Origin: Acidobacteriota bacterium
GTDB lineage: Bacteria > Acidobacteriota > Vicinamibacteria > Vicinamibacterales > UBA2999
Assembly: GCA_020851835.1 (NCBI GenBank)
Contig: JADZBZ010000315.1
Coordinates: 1 to 5,810, forward strand
DNA: 5,810 nucleotides
Direction of reading: 5' to 3'
Position numbers and translations under genes: made by a program. Under the pieces are notes generated by a model. The model was not told the DNA's origin, did no database searches, and saw nothing but the letters and a program-made list of their open reading frames with translations. This document shows, in pieces, positions 1-5,810 of this stretch. Numbering within the stretch: position 1 is the first letter of the stretch; each line of letters begins with the position of its first letter.

Positions 1-532
1 GCACGAGATTGGTCGTCATCCACTGCGCCACGCCCACCGTGTAGCCGCGCCCGACCAGCGCCGCCTGCGCCACCTCGCGCGACTCGAACCTGGCGGGCAG
101 GGCGCGGACCGCCTCGAGCATCCTCCAGGCGCTCCCCGACGGCGGCTTGGCCTCGGGCGTCGAGTCGATGACCCAGACCTGCAGCGGTTGCTCACGCGCC
201 GTGAGGGTCATCGCCAGCGCCACCTTGCCGCCGTAGGAGTGCCCCAGAATGGCGTCGGGCGTCACCGAGGAGGTCCGCGCCCAGTCCCACACGTCCGCCG
301 CCAGGCCGTGCACGGTGTCGCCGTGGGCACCTGGCCCCGCCCGGCCGTGGTGCGGCAGGTCGACGAGCCAGCATGCGTAGTCCGGACGCGCGTCTACCAC
401 CGCCCGTGCAACACCCTGCCAGTTGCGGCCGCGCCCGTAGATGCCGTGGAGCATCACGAGCTGCCGGGTCGCGCGGTCGCCGGTCGACACGCGGCTGGCG
501 ACCACGGCCATCGAATCGTGCCCCGTCCTCAT
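1..532 (-). CDS. Alpha/beta hydrolase, YbfF/ABHD11-like (3' end off the left edge)
   Basis: The visible 177 residues are the N-terminal two thirds of an alpha/beta-hydrolase-fold esterase or acyl hydrolase, probably cytoplasmic since no signal peptide is seen. Reading from the ATG at 532, an oxyanion-hole strand ends in LHG (residues 28-30). A DLPHHGRA segment follows at 58-65, the position where the YbfF/ABHD11 group has a D-x-R-N-H-G-x-S motif. The nucleophile elbow is GHSYGGK with Ser99. An acidic residue, Asp123 in VIDSTP, sits where that group has a conserved D-I-x-P. The catalytic His would lie beyond the edge; the family is usually about 250-270 residues. The gene follows the exporter with a 28-nt gap (start 532), or 1 nt if an in-frame GTG at 559 is used, so co-transcription is likely. 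An ATG at 511, preceded by a purine-rich AGGACGGGG, is a third possible start. The substrate cannot be told from the sequence. Confidence 0.85.
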   Translation of the reverse strand, partial: MRTGHDSMAVVASRVSTGDRATRQLVMLHGIYGRGRNWQGVARAVVDARPDYACWLVDLPHHGRAGPGAHGDTVHGLAADVWDWARTSSVTPDAILGHSYGGKVALAMTLTAREQPLQVWVIDSTPEAKPPSGSAWRMLEAVRALPARFESREVAQAALVGRGYTVGVAQWMTTNLV

Positions 533-560
533 CCGCGTACCGTACTCCAGGGGCCGCACG

Positions 561-1478
561 TCACCGGCGTGGCAGATTGACGATGCCTATGCTGCCGACG
601 ATCATGACGGCGCCGGCCAGCAGGCGCTGATCGAACGGCTCGTCCAGGAACGCGGTGCCGAGCGCCAGCCCGACGGCAGGGATGGCGTAGGTGACCATCG
701 ATGCCCGCGCAGCGCCCAGCGTCTCGATGACCGAATAGAAGATCAGGTACGCCACGAAGGTGTTCAGCAGGCCGAGCGTGATCACGGCCGCCAGCACCGC
801 CGGCCTCAGCGCCGTCAGGGCGGTCGGCGGCGCGCCGCCCGCAAACGGCACGAGGTACATCAGCAGGCCCGTGAGGACCGCCGCCACCGTCATCGTGCCC
901 GCGGCCACGACGAAGGGCGAGAGGTGCTGCTGCATCGCCCGGCGGCTGTAGGTGCCGCCCACGGCATAGCAGAACGATGCCCCGACGATGGCAACCTGCC
1001 CGAGCAGGCGTCCCACATCCGCGGATGGGCCGTCGTCCCCGAGGCTCCGGCTGGCCAGCACCACCACCCCGGCGAATCCAAACAGCAGGCCCAGCACCTT
1101 GCGCGGCGTGATGCGCTCGTCGGCGAACGTGAAGTGCGCCACGACCAGGGTGAAGAGCGCCGAGGTGGCCTGCAGGAGCGCCGCCAGTCCGCTCTCGATG
1201 CTCTTCTCCCCCCAGGTGGTGAGTGCAAACGGCAGGACGGTGTTGACCACACCGAGAAAGATCACGTCTCGAATACCGGCGTGGTCCGTGGGCAGACGCT
1301 GCCCGCGAAGGACCAGCACGAGATTGAGACCCACGGCGGCAATGGCCGTCCGGATGAACACGAGCTGAAACGTGGAAAGTTCCTCGACGCCGATGCGGAT
1401 GAAGAGGAACGACGAGCCCCAGATGAGCGTCAGGAGCCAGAAACCCAGCCACGCCCGACCGGGCGACACCGAAGCCAT
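561..1478 (-). CDS. EamA/DMT-family membrane transporter
   Basis: A 305-residue inner-membrane protein of the drug/metabolite transporter superfamily, made of two tandem EamA repeats. These proteins usually export amino acids, metabolites or toxic compounds; no substrate can be assigned. About ten hydrophobic helices are visible, at roughly residues 11-28, 36-57, 70-88, 98-118, 127-143, 158-175, 187-210, 226-248, 261-279 and 284-302. Family hallmarks include WGSSFLFIR in helix 1, the ESGLAALLQATSALFT stretch leading to ADERITPRKVLG at the end of repeat 1, and FLDEPFDQRLLAGA at the end of repeat 2. I chose the ATG at 1478 because the protein then begins just before helix 1, the length is typical, and a TACAGT hexamer sits 7 nt upstream. 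An in-frame ATG at 1517 would add 13 polar residues and run through the palindrome in the divergent promoter region. The stop at 561 is followed closely by the hydrolase gene on the same strand. Confidence 0.92.
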   Translation of the reverse strand: MASVSPGRAWLGFWLLTLIWGSSFLFIRIGVEELSTFQLVFIRTAIAAVGLNLVLVLRGQRLPTDHAGIRDVIFLGVVNTVLPFALTTWGEKSIESGLAALLQATSALFTLVVAHFTFADERITPRKVLGLLFGFAGVVVLASRSLGDDGPSADVGRLLGQVAIVGASFCYAVGGTYSRRAMQQHLSPFVVAAGTMTVAAVLTGLLMYLVPFAGGAPPTALTALRPAVLAAVITLGLLNTFVAYLIFYSVIETLGAARASMVTYAIPAVGLALGTAFLDEPFDQRLLAGAVMIVGSIGIVNLPRR

Positions 1479-1485
1479 GCGCGTC

Positions 1486-1491
1486 ACTGTA
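1486..1491 (-). promoter_or_regulatory. Candidate -10 element (TACAGT) for the EamA transporter, leaderless geometry
   Basis: On the minus strand TACAGT is followed by 7 nt and then the ATG at 1478, so transcription would start at or next to the start codon. No good -35 hexamer is seen 16-18 nt upstream and no Shine-Dalgarno precedes this ATG. The call rests on the match to the consensus TATAAT and on the same spacing at the two other complete genes. Confidence 0.45.
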
Positions 1492-1505
1492 CGGTGAAAC
1501 GACTC

Positions 1506-1515
1506 GCCTCGAGGC
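1506..1515. promoter_or_regulatory. 10-bp palindrome between divergent promoters, possible operator
   Basis: GCCTCGAGGC is a perfect inverted repeat. It lies 28-37 nt upstream of the exporter ATG and 23-32 nt upstream of the alkA ATG. With leaderless starts it would cover the -35 region of both promoters. A shared regulator site is plausible, but a 10-bp palindrome in GC-rich DNA can also arise by chance, and no regulator gene is adjacent. Confidence 0.3.
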
Positions 1516-1525
1516 ATCGAAGCGC

Positions 1526-1531
1526 TATCCT
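1526..1531 (+). promoter_or_regulatory. Candidate -10 element (TATCCT) for alkA, leaderless geometry
   Basis: TATCCT is followed by 6 nt and the ATG at 1538, which would place the transcription start on the start codon. The nearest purine-rich stretch (GAGG, 1511-1514) is too far away to act as a Shine-Dalgarno. No consensus -35 is visible. Confidence 0.4.
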
Positions 1532-1537
1532 GCGTCG

Positions 1538-2386
1538 ATGCCCTGCCGGCCCGGGCGTGTTGACTTGCCGTATCAGTCGCCCTACGACTGGCCAGCCCTG
1601 ATCGCGTTTCTGGACGCCAGAGCCACGCCGGGCGTTGAAGAGGTGTCCCGCGACGGCTACCGCCGCACGATCGATCTCGCTGGCCGCACGGGCGTCATCG
1701 AAATCCGGCCGGCGGAAACCGGATCGGCCCTCTCGCTCCACGTCCCGGGTCCACACCCGGCGCTGCCGGCCATCGTCGAGCGCGTGCGGTGGATGTGCGA
1801 CCTCGACGCGACTCCCTCCTTGCTCGGCGCGCATTTCCGAGCCGACCCGCTGCTCGGCCCACGGCTGGCGGCGCATCCCGGAATCCGGGTTCCCGGTGCC
1901 TGGGATGGCTTTGAGCTGGCGGTGCGCGCGGTGCTCGGCCAGCAGGTGTCGGTGCGGGCCGCCACCACCATCGCGGGCCGGATCGCGCAGGCCTTTGGCA
2001 CCGCAGTCGCCCCCGCCAACGGCCTGTCGCGTGTGTTCCCCACGCCCGCCGCTCTTGTCGGGGCGGCGCTCGAGCAGTGCGGCGTCATGCCCTCGCGCGC
2101 CGCCACCATCCGGGCGCTCGCCCGCGCGGTGATCGAGCGCCGTGTCGTCCTCGAGACAGGCCGCGACGGGCGGGCGGAGCTGATGGCACTGCCGGGCGTC
2201 GGCCCGTGGACGGCATCGTACGTCGCGATGCGGGCCCTTGGCGACCGTGACGCCTTCCCGAGCGGCGATCTGGTCCTGCGGCGGGCAGCCGGCGGGTGCA
2301 CGGCCCGGGAACTCGAGGCTCGCGCCGAGGCCTGGCGGCCGTGGCGTGCGTACGCGGTGATGCTGCTGTGGCAGGATCCTGCGTGA
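1538..2386 (+). CDS. alkA: DNA-3-methyladenine glycosylase II (AlkA type)
   Basis: A monofunctional base-excision-repair glycosylase that removes alkylated purines such as 3-methyladenine from DNA. It has 282 residues, the length of E. coli AlkA. The N-terminal AlkA domain is recognisable from SPYDWPALIAFLDARATPGVE (about 14-34) and YRRTI (41-45). The HhH-GPD core carries AVLGQQVSVRAA (131-142), the helix-hairpin-helix LPGVGPWTASY (218-228) and DAFPSGDLVLRRA, in which Asp244 aligns with the catalytic Asp238 of E. coli AlkA. Trp224, Tyr228 and Trp278 align with the aromatic pocket residues Trp218, Tyr222 and Trp272, so the active site looks intact. The C-terminal RPWRAYAVMLLW is also typical. 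There is no Ada methyltransferase or AraC domain fused or adjacent, so control by an Ada-type adaptive response cannot be inferred here. The gene is divergent from the transporter, with 59 bp between start codons. Confidence 0.95.
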   Translation: MPCRPGRVDLPYQSPYDWPALIAFLDARATPGVEEVSRDGYRRTIDLAGRTGVIEIRPAETGSALSLHVPGPHPALPAIVERVRWMCDLDATPSLLGAHFRADPLLGPRLAAHPGIRVPGAWDGFELAVRAVLGQQVSVRAATTIAGRIAQAFGTAVAPANGLSRVFPTPAALVGAALEQCGVMPSRAATIRALARAVIERRVVLETGRDGRAELMALPGVGPWTASYVAMRALGDRDAFPSGDLVLRRAAGGCTARELEARAEAWRPWRAYAVMLLWQDPA

Positions 2387-2455
2387 CGCCTCAGGTTTGA
2401 CCGTCGGCGGCGGCCGCAACACCGGCACGAAAGGGACTGCTCGACCACACGACAG

Positions 2456-2461
2456 TACAAT
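2456..2461 (+). promoter_or_regulatory. Candidate -10 element (TACAAT) for the secreted-protein gene, leaderless geometry
   Basis: TACAAT is one mismatch from the -10 consensus and is followed by 7 nt and the ATG at 2469. This is the best of the three such boxes in the window. It stands out as AT-rich in the otherwise GC-rich 82-bp gap after alkA. No -35 lies at the usual distance; a TTGACC at 2397-2402 is more than 50 nt away. No Shine-Dalgarno precedes the ATG. Confidence 0.55.
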
Positions 2462-2468
2462 GCGCGCC

Positions 2469-3713
2469 ATGTACAGGTCATCGGGCGGAGGCAATCTCCG
2501 CCGATTTCTGCCGATGAGTGGCCTGGGCGTGGCGCTCCTCGTCGCGGCGGCGCTGGTGACGGCGCCGCGTGCGCAGTCGCGCATGATCGTCGATGCGCCC
2601 GGCGCCTGGAAGCCGTGGAAGTTCACCGCCATCCCAAGCGCGCGTCGGGAGCGGAGCGCCACCGCCGCCGAGGTGAAGGCCTTCGAAGGGCAGCTTCTGG
2701 CGCTCAACGCCATCCTGCAGCGGGCCAGTGGCGTGGCGACGCCACGCGGCTTCAGCGTCGAGACGTGGGGCTCCCTCGCCGGGTACAGCGGCCCCGCGCC
2801 CGGACAGCCGAACGGCACCGCCATCCCGCTCGCCGGCGCGCTCGACTTCGGCGCGTTCCCCATCTTCGAATACGAGCGCGGGGGCAAGACGATTCGCGAG
2901 GACACGGGCGAGACGGCGTTGCTCCTGTTTCACGTCAACGATCTGAGCGCTGGCATGATCGCCGGCGATCGCGTCCCCGACTGGATTGGCGCGGACGCCG
3001 AAGCGTACATGCAGCCGCCGGCGCATGGCGAGATCGCGGGCTTCCCACGTTACGGGGACATCCTGGTCATCACGAAACACCCGAAATCGATCTGGGCCCC
3101 CGTGTCCATGGAGCAGGCCATCGGCTTCCTCGTGGCCGCCCACAGGAAGGACCTCGACGACAGCCGTGAAGCGGTGGATCGCTTCAGGGTGAGCCTGGCC
3201 GACTCGCGGAATCCGGCGAAACGGGCCCAGCGCCTCGCCGGTTACAAGGAGGTGGCCGCTCTGCAACCGAACCCGGCGAAGTTCCTTGCCGAGATGGACG
3301 AGGTGCAGAAGCAGGTCGAGGCCGACATCGAGAAGGAGCTGGCCCCCGGGGGCGGCGGGGTGATGACGATGGCCCTGGGGCACGAACGCGACATCGCCGA
3401 CGCCGCCGCGTGGCTGACGGAACTCTCCCCCGGCGACCGCGCCGCGCCAGCGTGCTACGCCAAGGCCGGCGCCTTGCCTCGGCAGCGGTTCAGGTCGACG
3501 CCCGACGCCGGTTGCGTGCCGCTGGTGCAGCCGAACTGGGCGTTCTTCGACACCTCGCTTCCGCGCTCGGCGCCCCAGGTGCTCGTAATTCCGCAGGTCT
3601 CGCGCTGCTTCGACAACCAGCCCGCCAACCCGCCAACGCCGGCGGGCTGCCCGACCAACCGGCAGCTGATCCTGACGATGGATCGGCAGGCCGTGCTGGA
3701 CTGGCTGAAGTAG
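2469..3713 (+). CDS. Secreted protein of unknown function with four C-terminal cysteines
   Basis: I do not recognise the family of this 414-residue protein. It begins with a signal peptide: a basic n-region with Arg11-Arg12, a hydrophobic core from about residue 19 to 32 (LGVALLVAAALVTA) and a likely signal peptidase I site after Pro-Arg-Ala35. No lipobox Cys is present, and the twin arginines do not match a strict Tat motif. The mature part has a mixed region (40-210) containing LLLFHVNDLS (151-160). A charged, probably helical stretch follows at 214-292, ending in a Glu/Lys-rich segment and a Gly run (294-297). The C-terminal part has Cys329, Cys349, Cys380 and Cys394, which could form two disulfides outside the cytoplasm. 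The ATG at 2469 was chosen over the upstream in-frame ATGs (2397, 2460) because it gives a compact signal peptide and fits the TACAAT box. The gene is convergent with the next one. Confidence 0.85.
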   Translation: MYRSSGGGNLRRFLPMSGLGVALLVAAALVTAPRAQSRMIVDAPGAWKPWKFTAIPSARRERSATAAEVKAFEGQLLALNAILQRASGVATPRGFSVETWGSLAGYSGPAPGQPNGTAIPLAGALDFGAFPIFEYERGGKTIREDTGETALLLFHVNDLSAGMIAGDRVPDWIGADAEAYMQPPAHGEIAGFPRYGDILVITKHPKSIWAPVSMEQAIGFLVAAHRKDLDDSREAVDRFRVSLADSRNPAKRAQRLAGYKEVAALQPNPAKFLAEMDEVQKQVEADIEKELAPGGGGVMTMALGHERDIADAAAWLTELSPGDRAAPACYAKAGALPRQRFRSTPDAGCVPLVQPNWAFFDTSLPRSAPQVLVIPQVSRCFDNQPANPPTPAGCPTNRQLILTMDRQAVLDWLK

Positions 3714-3719
3714 TTCCCA

Positions 3720-3742
3720 CGGCCGGGCACGATTCCCGGCCG
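3720..3742. terminator. GC-rich hairpin between convergent genes, candidate bidirectional terminator
   Basis: CGGCCGGG (3720-3727) and CCCGGCCG (3735-3742) are perfect 8-bp inverted arms around a 7-nt loop. The hairpin begins 6 nt after the stop of the secreted-protein gene and ends 8 nt before the stop of the convergent gene, filling most of the 37-bp gap. Neither side has a T-tract, so it is not a textbook intrinsic terminator. It may stop or stabilise the 3' ends of both transcripts. Confidence 0.5.
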
Positions 3743-3750
3743 ACACGCGG

Positions 3751-5810
3751 CTAGCGGGTGCGCGCGAGCCCCTCACGCGCAGTCGCGGAGGTTGGCTCGA
3801 GCCAGAGTGCCTCGGCGAAGCAGTCGCGGGCGGCCGTACGATCGCCCGCCGCCAGCGCCAGCAGACCCAGATTCGTGTACGCCGTGCTGTCGTGCGCGTC
3901 GAAGGTGAGAGACCGTTCGAATGCGCGACGCGCGTCTTCGGTGCGGCCGAGCTTCGTGTAGGCGGCGCCCGCCAAGTCGTAGACCGGCGCCAAGAGCGGG
4001 TCGGCGGCCGTCGCCCGCTCGGCCAGTCGCGCCGCCGGCTCGGCGTTGCCGTGAAGAAACTGCGCGACCGCGGCGTAGTACAGCGTCGGGGCACTTTCCG
4101 GCGCCTCCTGTTGGAGCGCCGCCACGACCTCATCGAGCCGCACGGTGTTACCGGTGTCGGCCAGGACCATGGCCATCTGCTCCAGTGCGAAGGTCTGGCC
4201 GGACGGCGCCAGGCGGCTGGCCTCGTGGGCGGAGGCGACGGCCTGGTCGGTGAGGCCTGCCGCCGCCTGCAATTTCGAGATGGCGACGAGAACGTGGGGG
4301 TTGGGCGAGGTGGTGGTCGCCGGGACTGGAGTCGCCGGGACTGAAGTCCCGGCGCTTCGTACCGTCTCAGGGCTCCGGACCGTCGCGGCGCGGCGCGGCG
4401 CCAGTTCCTGAAGAGCCACGAGCGCGTCGGGCGCGCGGCCGGTCAGCACGGCCGTCCGCGTGAATCCCTCGAGCGCACCCGCATCGGTTACGTCCAGCCG
4501 CAGGGCGCGCATGAAATCGTCGTAGGCTCGCGCGTGAACATCCGACTTCGCCATCATGAGCCCGCGATTGCGCCATTCGGCGGCCCCGGCCGCCCGCCGC
4601 GCCTCGCGGATGACGGGCGGCCCCTCGTCCGCGCCCAGCAGGGCCGTCAGGGTGGCAACGTTCTCGCCCGCACGCTGATGATGATGCAGCTCGCGCGGCG
4701 CCGAGAACTCCAGCCGCATGGTGTCGTCGGTCAGCAGCGGCGCGCCCGCGGCGTAGCGCGAGAGCTGGGCCGAACCACCCACGTAGAGCGACCACAGCGA
4801 GAACGGGCCGCGCACCGCAACCTCCGCCAGGTCGTCCGCCACGCCCGGCCGCGCCCAGTGCGACCGCATGGCTTCGAGTCGCGCGTCGAGCGGACCATCC
4901 GACGCCATCATCAGCACATCGTCGGCCCCGACCAGCCAGAGGGTGCCGTGCGGGAAGACCGACAGGAACGTCGCGACGATGGAGCGCAGGTCGGCGTCGC
5001 TGATGTCGTACGCGTTGGCCCACTGGCACAGGATGCCGCCGGGGGCGAGCCGCGCGCGCACGCCCTCGAAGTACTCGCGCGTGAATAGCGCGGCCACTCC
5101 CGCGATCCACGGATTCGAGGGCTCCGAGACGATGACGTCGTACTGCTTGCGCGACAGCAGCAGGTGCGAACGTCCGTCTCCGACGATCAGGTTCGTGCGC
5201 GGGTCGGCGAGGGCGCCGTGGTTCTCGCGGTTGAAGAAGTGCGAGGCCTCCACCACTTCGGGAGAGATCTCGATGACGTCGACGCGCTCCACGGGATGGC
5301 GCAGCACGGCGCCAGCCGTGACACCGCTTCCCAGCCCGATGACCGCCACCTCGCGCGGGTTGTCGTGGACGAGCAGGGGCAGATGAGCAACCAGCTTCTG
5401 CGTGAGCATGTCGCCGCGGTTCGACGCATCCACCTTGCCGTCCACCGCCAGCGTCGTGGTGCCGGTCAGCTGCTTCACCGACACCGTAGCCGCGGCGCCT
5501 TCACGGTAGTACAGGAGCTTTCCTGCCCGAAGCATCGTCTCGAGGTCGAGGTCGGGCGGCACGAAGGACGCGTACATGTAGGGCCCACTGGCCAGCAGTT
5601 CGCGGTCCCAGGGCGGACCGGTCACGAGTACGACCACTGCGGCGCCAGAGGCCAGCACGCCAGCCGCGCGCGCGGTGCGCGAGAGCCCGCCGCGAATCAC
5701 GACGACCAGGGCGGCGGCAATCAGGCAGCCGCTGGCCACCTGCAGCGTGTGCTGCAGTCCGAATCGCGGGATGAGCAGGAACCCCGCCGCCAGCGACCCG
5801 GTCACCGACC
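3751..5810 (-). CDS. Membrane-anchored spermidine-synthase-like protein with TPR tail (5' end off the right edge)
   Basis: The visible C-terminal part (684 residues counted from a GTG at 5805 that is probably internal) begins inside a membrane helix (GSLAAGFLLIP). Two more hydrophobic segments follow at about 21-37 and 46-62. This matches the end of the membrane half of the proteins often annotated as fused MFS/spermidine synthase. The Rossmann domain spans about 100-370: a substrate-lobe remnant LAVDGKVDASNRGDM (119-133), the SAM-type loop GLGSGVTAG (157-165), acidic VIEISPEVV (177-185), IVGDG (207-211), YDVIVSEPSNPW (222-233) and LLTDDTMRLEFSAPR (357-371). In true spermidine synthases the SEPSNP position reads like S-D-x-x-D-P, so the catalytic Asp is replaced and aminopropyl transfer is doubtful. 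Residues about 405-684 are TPR repeats, clearest at 605-638 and 639-672. A Thr/Pro/Arg-rich linker (about 472-501) interrupts them. The gene converges on the secreted-protein gene. The true function is unknown. Confidence 0.85.
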   Translation of the reverse strand, partial: SVTGSLAAGFLLIPRFGLQHTLQVASGCLIAAALVVVIRGGLSRTARAAGVLASGAAVVVLVTGPPWDRELLASGPYMYASFVPPDLDLETMLRAGKLLYYREGAAATVSVKQLTGTTTLAVDGKVDASNRGDMLTQKLVAHLPLLVHDNPREVAVIGLGSGVTAGAVLRHPVERVDVIEISPEVVEASHFFNRENHGALADPRTNLIVGDGRSHLLLSRKQYDVIVSEPSNPWIAGVAALFTREYFEGVRARLAPGGILCQWANAYDISDADLRSIVATFLSVFPHGTLWLVGADDVLMMASDGPLDARLEAMRSHWARPGVADDLAEVAVRGPFSLWSLYVGGSAQLSRYAAGAPLLTDDTMRLEFSAPRELHHHQRAGENVATLTALLGADEGPPVIREARRAAGAAEWRNRGLMMAKSDVHARAYDDFMRALRLDVTDAGALEGFTRTAVLTGRAPDALVALQELAPRRAATVRSPETVRSAGTSVPATPVPATTTSPNPHVLVAISKLQAAAGLTDQAVASAHEASRLAPSGQTFALEQMAMVLADTGNTVRLDEVVAALQQEAPESAPTLYYAAVAQFLHGNAEPAARLAERATAADPLLAPVYDLAGAAYTKLGRTEDARRAFERSLTFDAHDSTAYTNLGLLALAAGDRTAARDCFAEALWLEPTSATAREGLARTR
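4316..4355. repeat. REP-like palindrome with 15-bp tandem duplication, inside a coding sequence
   Basis: Two 15-bp units, GTCGCCGGGACTGGA (4316-4330) and GTCGCCGGGACTGAA (4331-4345), match at 14 of 15 positions. The second unit runs into a perfect inverted repeat with arms CGCCGGGACT (4333-4342) and AGTCCCGGCG (4345-4354) around a 2-nt loop. Two 12-mers just beyond it, GCTTCGTACCGT (4354-4365) and GCTCCGGACCGT (4372-4383), agree at 10 of 12 positions. A GCGGC triplet repeat (4385-4399) follows. The whole block is in frame with the spermidine-synthase-like/TPR gene and encodes its low-complexity linker, including the tandem peptides SVPAT and PVPAT. It looks like a small mobile or expanding palindromic repeat tolerated in a flexible loop. 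No transposase is in the window. Confidence 0.65.

Noticed and set aside
1479..1517. Upstream ATG (1517) as the start of the transporter
   Set aside because: It adds a polar 13-residue extension, leaves only 20 bp to the alkA start and reads through the palindrome and the TACAGT box. An AGGA about 10 nt upstream keeps it possible but less likely.
441..1601. 386-codon open frame on the plus strand, antisense to the transporter
   Set aside because: The minus strand encodes a clear ten-helix EamA protein; the plus frame is a charged, Arg/His-rich shadow.
2397..2468. Start of the secreted protein at ATG 2397, and TTGACC (2397-2402) as its -35 box
   Set aside because: The extra N-terminal residues would bury the signal peptide, and the TTGACC lies over 50 nt from the TACAAT box.
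1484..2905. 473-codon open frame on the minus strand, antisense to alkA
   Set aside because: AlkA on the plus strand has an intact active site and full family length; the antisense frame is Arg/Gly/Pro-rich and unrelated to any fold I recognise.
2478..4133. 551-codon open frame on the minus strand, antisense to the secreted-protein gene and overlapping the end of the TPR gene in another frame
   Set aside because: Arg/Pro-rich composition without domain features; it is the shadow of two well-supported genes in GC-rich DNA.
4316..4345. The 15-bp tandem repeat as a CRISPR fragment
   Set aside because: The units are directly abutting with no spacers, too short, and lie within a coding frame.

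Overview
The window is a GC-rich, almost fully coding stretch of bacterial chromosome. It holds five protein genes and no RNA gene, CRISPR array, transposase, phage gene or recognisable defence system. The GC richness, a spermidine-synthase-like/TPR membrane fusion, an orphan secreted protein and a short palindromic repeat would fit a soil-type bacterium such as an Acidobacteriota member. That taxonomic guess is an inference; no marker gene is present.

Layout: (1) 1-532, minus, is an alpha/beta hydrolase of the YbfF/ABHD11 type, cut by the left edge. (2) 561-1478, minus, is a ten-helix EamA/DMT exporter directly upstream of the hydrolase, probably in one transcript. (3) 1538-2386, plus, is a standalone AlkA-type 3-methyladenine DNA glycosylase, divergent from the exporter. 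(4) 2469-3713, plus, is a secreted protein of unknown function with four C-terminal cysteines. (5) 3751-5810, minus, is the C-terminal part of a membrane-anchored spermidine-synthase-like protein with a TPR tail, cut by the right edge and convergent with gene 4.

Control signals: each of the three complete genes has a -10-like hexamer ending 6-7 nt before its ATG and no convincing Shine-Dalgarno. This is the geometry of leaderless transcription. A perfect 10-bp palindrome lies midway between the divergent exporter and alkA starts. A GC-only hairpin separates the convergent genes 4 and 5.

The genes look like independent housekeeping or accessory functions (export, alkylation repair, an envelope protein, a membrane-linked SAM-fold protein), not one pathway. 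The most unusual item is a short palindromic, tandemly repeated element embedded in frame in the linker between TPR units of gene 5. I found no convincing novel multi-gene system.
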